Source of the DNA: an uncultured Bacillaceae bacterium
Lineage (GTDB): Bacteria > Bacillota > Bacilli > Bacillales > Caldibacillaceae
Assembly: GCA_937983015.1 (NCBI GenBank)
Contig: CALKAK010000187.1
Span: 1-8,453 of the forward strand
DNA: 8,453 nt
Direction of reading: 5' to 3'
The notes beneath the pieces are model-generated. The model was not told the origin of the DNA. It did no database searches and saw nothing but the letters and a program-made list of their open reading frames with translations. A program made the position numbers and the translations under genes. This document shows, piece by piece, positions 1-4,767 of the stretch (its first letter is position 1; the number at the start of each line of letters is the position of its first letter).

Positions 1-281
1 GGGGTTGAAAGATGTCAACAAATTTAGTTGGCAATACTTTAAGCGAAATATGTTTTTATCATTAATGGCCCTTGATGCATGTGAAGTGCGAAATTATAGC
101 CATACTCTTTATCCATAATAGCTAGAGTAGATCATATCCAGGGAAAATATTGGAAAATCATCTGGAAAATCTTCCCATTTATTGATTTTGCTTTCATCTA
201 GCATTTGCTATAATAATTTCTAGTGTTCTTATTGAAAATGGTCCAGTGTATGACTAAGATCAATTTCCACTATAGAAAAGG
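1..281. other. Leader region without a supported gene
   Basis: No convincing coding sequence was found on either strand; only very short ORFs without good ribosome-binding sites occur. The stretch is AT-rich. It holds the promoter at 188-214 and a short run of GGAAAAT-containing repeats around 141-174, in which a 12-base unit (151-162) is repeated with one mismatch at 163-174. The repeats have no assigned role. Confidence 0.6.
188..214 (+). promoter_or_regulatory. Extended -10 promoter of the DUF441 gene
   Basis: The sequence TGCTATAAT at 206-214 is a perfect extended -10 element (TG, one base, TATAAT). The best -35 candidate, TTGCTT at 188-193, sits 15 bp upstream; this is short, but extended -10 promoters tolerate a weak -35. 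It is the only good sigma-A-like signal ahead of the gene starting at 291 and leaves a leader of about 70 bases. Confidence 0.55.
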
Positions 282-290
282 ATGACCAGC

Positions 291-743
291 ATGCAAGCGT
301 ACTTGTTTTTATTTTTACTTCTAGCCGCCGGTTGGGTGGTACAAAATAAATCTTTAATTTATTCGGTAATTTTCTTATTGGTGATCAAAACGTTTTTCCA
401 TAATGAAAAATTATTTGCTTTTATTGAAGATAAAGGGATTAATCTCGGGGTTACAGTCATTACTGTGGCCGTATTAATGCCGATAGCGACTGGTGAGATC
501 GGTTTCAAAGATCTACTTGATGCGTTTAAATCACCCTATGCCTGGATTGCCATGGGTTCAGGTGTGCTTGTCGCGTTGCTCGCAAAAAATGGCGTTGTGC
601 TCTTAGAACAAGATCCGCACCTCACGACCGCGCTCGTTCTCGGGACGATTTTTGCTGTCACTTTCTTAAAAGGGGTCGCCGTCGGTCCTTTAATCGGCGC
701 TGGTATCGCTTGGGTTGTAATGAAGGTTTTCGGGCTTGTCTAG
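291..743 (+). CDS. ytwI: UPF0756/DUF441 family membrane protein (YtwI-like)
   Basis: This 150-residue protein is strongly hydrophobic, with about four to five predicted membrane segments and a short N-terminal part opening MQAYLFLFLLLAAGW. Length, helix layout and the glycine-rich last helix (VAVGPLIGAGIAWVVMKVFG) fit the UPF0756/DUF441 family, of which Bacillus subtilis YtwI is a member. The family function is unknown; it acts in the cytoplasmic membrane. An in-frame ATG also lies at 282, but the Shine-Dalgarno run AAAAGG (276-281) touches it with no spacer, whereas it is 9 bases from the ATG at 291, so 291 is preferred. The gene has its own promoter upstream and terminator downstream, so it appears monocistronic. 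In B. subtilis ytwI lies near citZ; nothing of that neighbourhood is visible here. Family assignment is firm; the symbol follows the family only. Confidence 0.88.
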   Translation: MQAYLFLFLLLAAGWVVQNKSLIYSVIFLLVIKTFFHNEKLFAFIEDKGINLGVTVITVAVLMPIATGEIGFKDLLDAFKSPYAWIAMGSGVLVALLAKNGVVLLEQDPHLTTALVLGTIFAVTFLKGVAVGPLIGAGIAWVVMKVFGLV

Positions 744-770
744 AAGGATAAACAATAAAATATAAGTAGA

Positions 771-811
771 AATCCGGGAATCACTGCCTGCAAGGCACCC
801 CGGGTTTTTTT
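771..811 (+). terminator. Intrinsic terminator after the DUF441 gene
   Basis: The arms AATCCGGG and CCCGGGTT pair over 8 bp, including one G-U, and enclose a second small stem GCCT/AGGC. The right arm runs directly into a stretch of T residues ending at 811. It lies 28 bases after the stop codon of the DUF441 gene. Confidence 0.85.
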
Positions 812-923
812 ATGGGTATTTTTATATAAGAATCGCGCTTAGTCGGGTAATGGATTTGCCCGTAGAAGAAAAGAAATAGCGTTTGTATAGGTAAGAATAG
901 AAGGAAGCAAAGGAGGAGATTTC

Positions 924-1340
924 ATGGAGGAAAGATGCATTGTCTGCGGGAATGTGATCGGTTTAGAAAAGAGGGTGAATATAGCCGGGGAAGTTTTTTG
1001 TTCGGACCGTTGTTATGAGAAGCATAATCATGCTGTGGATGATTTTTCTCATCCATACATCGACGATTATGACATGATCCGTTTAGAGTACATCTGGTGG
1101 ATGGAAAATTTCGAAAACGAACTGTATAGGGGTTATGAAACCGGTGAACCGGAAAAAGAAGAACTTCTGGAAGACCTTGACGTGTTGTTTGATGAATTTT
1201 ACGACTACTATCGCTTGGAGGGGGAGGATGGTATTTTTTCACAAGAAATTTACCGTTATTTGCTAGAGTTAGAAGATTTGCGGAAAACGATTGAGAAATG
1301 GGAGCCGGAGACCAATTACGAAGTCTGTAAAAACGATTAG
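924..1340 (+). CDS. Small Cys4 zinc-binding protein with acidic C-terminal region, unknown function
   Basis: This 138-residue soluble protein starts 7 bases after a very strong ribosome-binding site (AAGGAGGAG near 909-917). Residues 5-30 hold four cysteines spaced C5-x2-C8-x17-C26-x3-C30, followed by H34 and H36, as in small treble-clef or zinc-ribbon knuckles; the stretch GEVFCSDRCYEKH resembles the second knuckle of MYM/TRASH-like fingers. From about residue 38 the protein is rich in Asp, Glu, Tyr and Trp and is predicted helical, ending in a possible coiled segment (residues 95-130). I do not recognise the protein. Zinc binding is inferred from the cysteine spacing. It could be an adaptor or a nucleic-acid or protein-binding factor, though the strong negative charge argues against direct DNA binding by the tail. 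It appears to be transcribed alone: a terminator precedes it and only weak dyads follow. Confidence 0.75.
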   Translation: MEERCIVCGNVIGLEKRVNIAGEVFCSDRCYEKHNHAVDDFSHPYIDDYDMIRLEYIWWMENFENELYRGYETGEPEKEELLEDLDVLFDEFYDYYRLEGEDGIFSQEIYRYLLELEDLRKTIEKWEPETNYEVCKND

Positions 1341-1525
1341 GATAGTTTTCATTTTGTTGAAAACAACTAATATATTCATATGAATTTTTTGCATGGGGGG
1401 ATTACATGAGTGAAGTAGGAAACTTTTAAATCTATAAATGTTATGTAGTTTTAACATTATTGGTTCATCTTCAACGAAATCTTGTATCAACCATTTAATA
1501 AAAAAATCACGCATAATTAAGATAT

Positions 1526-1570
1526 GCAGGGATCAAGAATAAAGAAATGGCAATCCCTGCTAAATTTTTT
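1526..1570 (+). terminator. Hairpin with T-tract, possible terminator
   Basis: A perfect 8-bp inverted repeat, GCAGGGAT (1526-1533) and ATCCCTGC (1553-1560), has a 19-base loop and is followed by TAAATTTTTT. The long loop makes it weaker than a classical terminator. Its T-tract is also the left arm of a second hairpin (1563-1591), so the two structures cannot both form fully. No gene is clearly served by it. Confidence 0.4.
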
Positions 1571-1591
1571 AGCATAGTGGCCTAAAAAATT
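1563..1591. repeat. Perfect 10-bp inverted repeat, 9-base loop
   Basis: AATTTTTTAG (1563-1572) pairs perfectly with CTAAAAAATT (1582-1591) around a 9-base loop. Because the arms are A/T-rich on both strands, the hairpin could act as a bidirectional transcription stop between the + strand genes on the left and the - strand genes on the right. It overlaps the T-tract of the preceding hairpin. Confidence 0.5.
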
Positions 1592-1708
1592 ATTCATCAA
1601 AAATATATAAAGGAAGCTGGAAAAAGTAGAGGATATTTCAACATTGATCATTTAAAAACACTTCTTTTAATCAATGATGAAAAATGGCTTTTAAAACTAA
1701 GTAGTTGT

Positions 1709-2315
1709 TTAATTTATAATGAGATAATCTGCATCCTTTAACCTTGTAACTTGACAGTTTTCTTTTTTTCAAATTCCTGGAGCCGGGTTTCGATGGATTA
1801 ATTCGTTGAATCTCGAAATAAATCCTCGCGATCATAATGAGGAAATACGATTTTTTCTGTTAAGTTTAAGGCGGAAAAGTCATTCATTTGCACGAAATTT
1901 AATTGAGGTGTGAAATAGTGAACGAGTTTTATATACGGTCCAACAATCACTGCACCCGCACTTACTCCCTCGATGACGGTGTTTTTCATTGCTATTTGGC
2001 GAATGATTTGGCCCGATCGGCTTTTTTTCATGTGATGTAACAAATAAAAAGGATTCCCGCCGTTGATATAAATAATATCTTTGTCGATAAGCGAATCCGG
2101 GGATTCCAGCTCTACATCGATGAAATCGAGATTTCGAAAGCCCATCTCGAAGAAATCTTGTTTGGCTTTCTGGGCAAAGGGGTTATCTTCTTTTAATGGA
2201 AAAGCGGCGTGATGATTGCCACCTTATGTTCCTCAGGTGTACAGGTGATGAGCTGCAAAAATTTCTCCTTAATTTCCTCCGTATAAAATCCGCATGACGT
2301 GAGCAGTAATTACAT
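1709..2315 (-). pseudogene. Peptidase S51 (peptidase E-like) family gene, broken by four lesions
   Basis: Read on the - strand, the family can be followed end to end over about 202 codons, the usual length of peptidase S51/type 1 glutamine amidotransferase-like proteins. A GAGGGG ribosome-binding site precedes ATG at 2315-2313, but codon 2 is TAA (2312-2310). Reading on gives LLLTSCGFYTEEIKEKF and then VAIIT, where one base is missing near 2205-2210 (ACGCC for expected ACGGCC). The next frame continues AAFPLKEDNPF, the conserved INGGNPFYLL, the nucleophile motif EGVSAGA (Ser codon 1960-1962) and VFPHYDRED with the likely catalytic His. A TAA at 1798-1800 interrupts it; reading continues IETRLQEFE, and a second missing base near 1740-1750 leads to KDADYLIIN and the stop at 1709. 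The catalytic motifs remain, but no intact product is possible. The longest surviving piece is 2145-1798. It lies 49 bp downstream of the aspartate dehydrogenase gene, probably once co-transcribed. Sequencing error is the alternative, though four lesions make it less likely. Confidence 0.8.
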
Positions 2316-2364
2316 ACGATCCCCTCATTCAACAAGCAGTTTCCGGGAAAAACCTTTCCTGCTG

Positions 2365-3150
2365 TTAGCCGATATCGACCGACTCGTTTAATGACCAGCA
2401 CGATTTTAAAATGCTTAATGCGGTCAAATAACTCGTTTTTGGATTGCTAGGCAACGGGTGATTTTGCAAGGAGATTTCCATTTTGCCAAAATCTCCGATA
2501 TCCTGGATTGTATGAATATTTTGTTTGACTTTGGGATCCGCAATAATGCGTACCATCGTTTTCTCCACACCTAATCCTGCTAGCGAAAGGGTGATGGCAA
2601 CGTTTATATTTTGCGGGAATCGTTGTATTGCCTCTTTCGCCGTCCCTTCAAAGAGAACGGTTTCCTCGTCCGTATTCGTACCTAGCGCTTGTGCTGGTTT
2701 TCTCGTCAGTAAAGTAACCGATTCAAGACCGCCTGTGATATTCGCCGCCTGGATGACATCCAAGCCACCGATAGCACCAGCGGGTAAGTAAAGTTTTGTT
2801 TTATTCATCTTTGTTATTTCTGCGAGTTTATTAAAAAATGTATGGTCGACGAGGGCACCGATACTGACGACGATCATATCTTTTTTCTGCAAGATCTTTG
2901 GTGCATAGTGATAAACGGCATCCACCGTTGCACATTCTACCACCAGATCAACTGGGGAATGTAAGAACGTACCCAGATCGAAATAGGCCTCGCAATGATA
3001 GGTTTTCGAAAGCTCTGCCAGTTTCTTCCGAGCGTGCTCCCGTTCATCTAAAATGCTGGTAATAGAAAATCCGGGGAGTGTTTGTTGCATATTGAGAGCT
3101 TTTAATAAATAGCGCCCTAAATTTCCGCTCCCGATTAAACTGATATTCAT
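2365..3150 (-). CDS. nadX: L-aspartate dehydrogenase (NadX-like)
   Basis: This 261-residue cytoplasmic enzyme is of normal length for the family (about 250-270). It probably oxidises L-aspartate to iminoaspartate with NAD(P)+, feeding quinolinate synthesis for NAD. Residues 7-12 form the Rossmann loop GSGNLG. The catalytic-domain signature AGAIGGLDVIQAANITGG is at 124-141, then TLLTRKP (146-152), NINVAITLSLAGLG (181-194), a conserved region QNIHTIQDIGDFG (210-222) containing the probable catalytic His213, and NPKTSYLTALS (236-246). ATG at 3150 is preceded by AAAGGGAAG at a suitable distance. The C-terminus is a little unusual (SILKSCWSLNESVDIG) but in register. Upstream, TATAAT at 3189-3184 is a possible -10 with no good -35. 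The downstream neighbour is a broken peptidase gene. Other members of this fold may use related amino or dicarboxylic acids, so substrate is inferred from family. Confidence 0.85.
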   Translation of the reverse strand: MNISLIGSGNLGRYLLKALNMQQTLPGFSITSILDEREHARKKLAELSKTYHCEAYFDLGTFLHSPVDLVVECATVDAVYHYAPKILQKKDMIVVSIGALVDHTFFNKLAEITKMNKTKLYLPAGAIGGLDVIQAANITGGLESVTLLTRKPAQALGTNTDEETVLFEGTAKEAIQRFPQNINVAITLSLAGLGVEKTMVRIIADPKVKQNIHTIQDIGDFGKMEISLQNHPLPSNPKTSYLTALSILKSCWSLNESVDIG

Positions 3151-3183
3151 AACTTACTTCCCTTTCGTGTAAATTTTATAACA

Positions 3184-3189
3184 ATTATA
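3184..3189 (-). promoter_or_regulatory. Possible -10 element of the nadX-like gene
   Basis: On the - strand TATAAT occurs 33 bases upstream of the ATG at 3150, with a second TATAAA slightly nearer the gene. No good -35 hexamer lies 16-18 bases upstream of either, so this is only a partial promoter match. Confidence 0.35.
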
Positions 3190-3312
3190 ACATTTCACGA
3201 ATGAATTGCGGATGAAAGATGACTGGAAATTCATGTGGAAAACGGAAGAAAATATTGGTTTTTCCAAACGTTTATCTCCAAATATTAACCCTTGCCCGTA
3301 TTTCAAGAAAAA

Positions 3313-3435
3313 ATGGGTTTACGTGAGCGGCGAATATTTGCCCGATACATGACAAGCATTTTTGTTCGGGAACAAAAGCAAGTCGTTGGTATGCTTCAAT
3401 TTTCAGGGTTAAAAACTTTCGATGGTAAAATATAG
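3313..3435 (+). CDS. Possible 40-residue small protein or gene remnant, unknown
   Basis: ATG at 3313 opens 40 codons ending in TAG at 3433-3435. The product is basic, beginning MGLRERRIFARYMTSIFVRE and ending in FSGLKTFDGKI; its composition looks protein-like rather than random. The frame is open only from 3289 (TAA at 3286-3288), and no good ribosome-binding site precedes the ATG, which argues against active translation. A short stem with seven T residues follows it at 3456-3483 on the same strand. I do not recognise it. It may be a remnant of a longer gene or an artefact. Confidence 0.25.
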   Translation: MGLRERRIFARYMTSIFVREQKQVVGMLQFSGLKTFDGKI

Positions 3436-3455
3436 AAGTCATCCACCATGAGCGT

Positions 3456-3483
3456 AGCTTGCGCCAGGGGAAAGGCTTTTTTT
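3456..3483 (+). terminator. Weak terminator-like stem with seven T residues
   Basis: AGCTT (3456-3460) can pair with AGGCT (3473-3477, one T-G pair), and the right arm runs into a T7 tract (3477-3483). The stem is short and the loop about 12 bases. It follows the small ORF ending at 3435. Confidence 0.3.
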
Positions 3484-3521
3484 ACTGACAATTCCCTTGT
3501 CTTAAATTTAGGTATTCTTTG

Positions 3522-4104
3522 TTAACTGAATTTACGGTAATAAAACCAGGCCGAATAACCCCCGGGCACGGCTATCCAGGAAAAGATGCCAATTTTAATA
3601 AAGGTTTCCGGCTTACCTGTCAAGCCTCCGATCAGGACGAGAACAATTAAAGGGAAGGTGATAGAACCCAAAAGTCTGTGCGCGATATTCCAAGTATCTT
3701 CATCGCGAATCGTCCACAGGAGTCTCAGTCCAATGAAACGGTTGAAGGGGATGTTCGGCGCAGCAATCCCGATCGCCGCCATAACGAGGATGACAATGGC
3801 GGTGCCAAGCAGACTGTTTTGTTCAAGACCCTTGATGGTTGGCTGCCAGCTGATTATGACAAAACATAAAACTAAAAAAAGGGAAAAGCGGTTCAGCCTT
3901 CGAGTCCTTCTCACTTTTTCATAATCGGCCGGAAAGTCCAGTGAACGCAGGGATTGATATATCAATAAGAATTAGAGCGATGACCGCTAAAAGACCGATT
4001 ATCAATCCTTTTTTAAACGTGTTTTCAATAAAGAAGCCGCATCCCAAAATAACTAAGGAATTTGTGAAAAAACTAGCCTGTATCCAGCCAAAATTCTTTT
4101 TCAT
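3522..4104 (-). pseudogene. SdpI-family membrane protein gene, split across two frames
   Basis: SdpI proteins are multi-helix membrane proteins; the founding member gives immunity to the SdpC toxin and signals to SdpR. The downstream part (3522-3965) encodes the SdpI signature NRFIGLRLLWTIRDEDTWNI followed by AHRLLG, with two helices before and two after, plus a pre-helix linker LDFPADYEKVRRTRRLNRFS that in longer relatives joins the two halves. This frame is closed by TAA just upstream and its only early starts are TTG (3965) or GTG, without a clear ribosome-binding site. The upstream part (ATG 4104-4102, AGAAGG seven bases before it, stop at 3919) encodes 61 residues with two helices, MKKNFGWIQASFF and then KKGLIIGLLAVIALILI. 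Joining the frames near 3965 gives a continuous helix plus linker, so a frameshift is likely. The proline/histidine-containing segment usual between the first helices is missing. Alternative: two overlapping, translationally coupled genes. Confidence 0.6.
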
Positions 4105-4359
4105 AAGCAACCTTCTTTCGCTTTTCGATATTGATGGCTGATGTTTTCTCTTTATTTGTACTCTATTGAACATACGACTACATATTGCCCTTCACGTAGT
4201 AAACCGATGGTTGGTTTTACGGTATGATTAAAAGATTCGTAACGAGGATTGACTTGTATGTAAATACAGTTTAATTATGTTGAAACGATATTTTCCACGC
4301 GAAGTTCCCCCCGGGGTCCATCCAGTCAATAAATAAGAACTACCAACAATAATACTCTC

Positions 4360-4387
4360 AGTTACTTTGGAGAAAGCCCAGGTAACT
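4360..4387. promoter_or_regulatory. Inverted repeat upstream of the operon promoter, possible activator site
   Basis: AGTTAC (4360-4365) and GTAACT (4382-4387) are perfect complements, and pairing extends inward to 11 bp with one wobble and one mismatch around a short loop. It ends 31 bp before the -35 box, a usual place for an activator. The left arm with flanking bases (TCAGTTACT, 4358-4366) matches 8 of 9 positions of the LytTR-type half-site consensus as I recall it, but LytTR sites are normally direct repeats, so regulator identity is uncertain. Confidence 0.35.
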
Positions 4388-4410
4388 AGCGCCTTTTGCG
4401 AAAGAGGAAA

Positions 4411-4424
4411 TGAAAACCTTTACA
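4411..4424 (+). promoter_or_regulatory. Candidate catabolite-responsive element (cre) for CcpA
   Basis: TGAAAACCTTTACA agrees with the Bacillus cre consensus TGWAARCGYTWWCA at 13 of 14 positions; the exception is C for the central G. It overlaps the -35 hexamer, so bound CcpA would block RNA polymerase. Glucose repression of a carboxylate uptake operon is biologically expected. Confidence 0.55.
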
Positions 4425-4447
4425 AACATTCTCTATTTTTGTAATAT
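4419..4447 (+). promoter_or_regulatory. Sigma-A-like promoter of the DUF485-symporter-LytS-LytR operon
   Basis: TTTACA (4419-4424) and TAATAT (4442-4447) are separated by exactly 17 bp. The start codon of the first gene lies about 53 bases downstream of the -10. The -35 is shared with the candidate cre site. No other promoter of similar quality was seen in the region. Confidence 0.65.
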
Positions 4448-4500
4448 TTTGATAAAACATAAAGGCAAGTAATTCCACTCATTGGAGGATTATGTGAACA

Positions 4501-4767
4501 ATGGAGCGGAATATAGAACTTTATTTACGGAAGAGAAAGAGGATGCAAATCATCCTTTTATCGATATCATTACTCTTCTATTTTTTGCTCCCTTTATCGC
4601 TGATATTTATACCTGATGTCATGAATCAACCGAGCTTTTTTTACAAGATGCCCCGGACGTGGTTATATGCGATCTTGCAAATCCCCATGACCTGGGTATT
4701 TGTCGGCATCTATCATATAATGGTCACGCGCTTGGAGCGATTGATGCGTAAGGAGGAGCTCCAATGA
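4501..4767 (+). CDS. DUF485 family small membrane protein, symporter partner
   Basis: This 88-residue protein has a basic N-terminus (YLRKRKRMQ) and two membrane helices (about residues 14-38 and 52-74), ending in a charged tail. That is the standard layout of DUF485 proteins (YjcH in E. coli, YwcB in B. subtilis), whose genes almost always sit directly upstream of an acetate-type sodium:solute symporter, as here. A role as accessory subunit or assembly factor is inferred from that linkage. ATG 4501 is the only possible start, since TGA lies in frame two codons upstream. The GGAGG at 4484-4488 is 12 bases away, a longish spacer, and an ATG directly followed by TGA (4492-4497) lies in between. 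The stop overlaps the next start by 4 bases (ATGA). Confidence 0.85.
   Translation: MERNIELYLRKRKRMQIILLSISLLFYFLLPLSLIFIPDVMNQPSFFYKMPRTWLYAILQIPMTWVFVGIYHIMVTRLERLMRKEELQ

Larger units (their letters stand above)
1341..1708. other. AT-rich spacer with hairpins and no clear gene
   Basis: No credible complete gene lies here. Just after the zinc-protein stop there is a GTTTTC/GAAAAC dyad (1345-1364), then a 12-base palindrome ATTCATATGAAT (1374-1385) running into T residues; together these may serve as a weak terminator. A strong Shine-Dalgarno (GGGGGGA) precedes an ATG near 1406 that is followed by only six more sense codons before TAA, possibly a decayed gene start. Two overlapping hairpins are listed separately. 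A 51-codon stretch open on the + strand at 1586-1741 has no start signal and runs antisense into the peptidase pseudogene. Confidence 0.5.
3151..3521. other. Spacer between nadX-like and SdpI-like genes
   Basis: Contains the putative promoter of the nadX-like gene at its left edge, an unassigned 40-codon ORF (3313-3435), a tight hairpin (TTTTGTTC at 3360-3367, two-base loop, GAACAAAA at 3370-3377) inside that ORF, and a weak terminator-like element at 3456-3483. Nothing else is supported. Confidence 0.5.
4174..4500. other. Regulatory intergenic region before the symporter operon
   Basis: No gene was found. The right part holds an inverted repeat (4360-4387), the candidate cre site (4411-4424) and the promoter (4419-4447). 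Further left there is a CCCCGGGG palindrome at 4309-4316, and TTGACT at 4249-4254 that lacks a matching -10. The promoter of the leftward SdpI-like gene should lie here too, but I could not identify it. Confidence 0.55.

Noticed and set aside
1269..1514. 81-codon - strand ORF beginning MRDFFIKWLIQDF
   Set aside because: No ribosome-binding site precedes it, it overlaps the 3' end of the well-supported zinc-protein gene, and its second half is low-complexity hydrophobic sequence. Its first 20 residues look slightly protein-like, but this is not enough.
1798..2312. Reassignment of TAA as a sense codon to rescue the peptidase gene
   Set aside because: Two single-base deletions would still break the frame, and all other genes in the window use TAA, TAG or TGA as ordinary stops.
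2183..2401. 72-codon - strand ORF between the nadX-like and peptidase genes
   Set aside because: It is another frame of the end of the nadX-like gene and the start of the peptidase pseudogene, with a Cys/Arg-rich composition typical of a shadow frame.
3586..3924. + strand ORFs of 112 and 63 codons opposite the SdpI-like gene
   Set aside because: They are antisense to a recognisable family signature and lack ribosome-binding sites.
4249..4277. TTGACT as -35 of a second upstream promoter
   Set aside because: The hexamers 16-18 bases downstream match the -10 consensus poorly, and no gene follows before the better promoter at 4419.
4309..4316. CCCCGGGG palindrome as a terminator or recombination site
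   Set aside because: It has no loop, no T-tract and no repeated partner in the window.
4266..4366. Pair of LytTR half-sites (ACAGTTTAA at 4266 and TCAGTTACT at 4358)
   Set aside because: Each is one mismatch from the consensus, but they are about 90 bases apart, far from the usual tandem spacing, so they are not a convincing pair.
4492..4497. ATG-TGA mini-ORF or GTG start at 4494 for the DUF485 gene
   Set aside because: The ATG is immediately followed by a stop and is only three bases from the GGAGG. The GTG is in a different reading frame from the DUF485 protein, so ATG 4501 stands.
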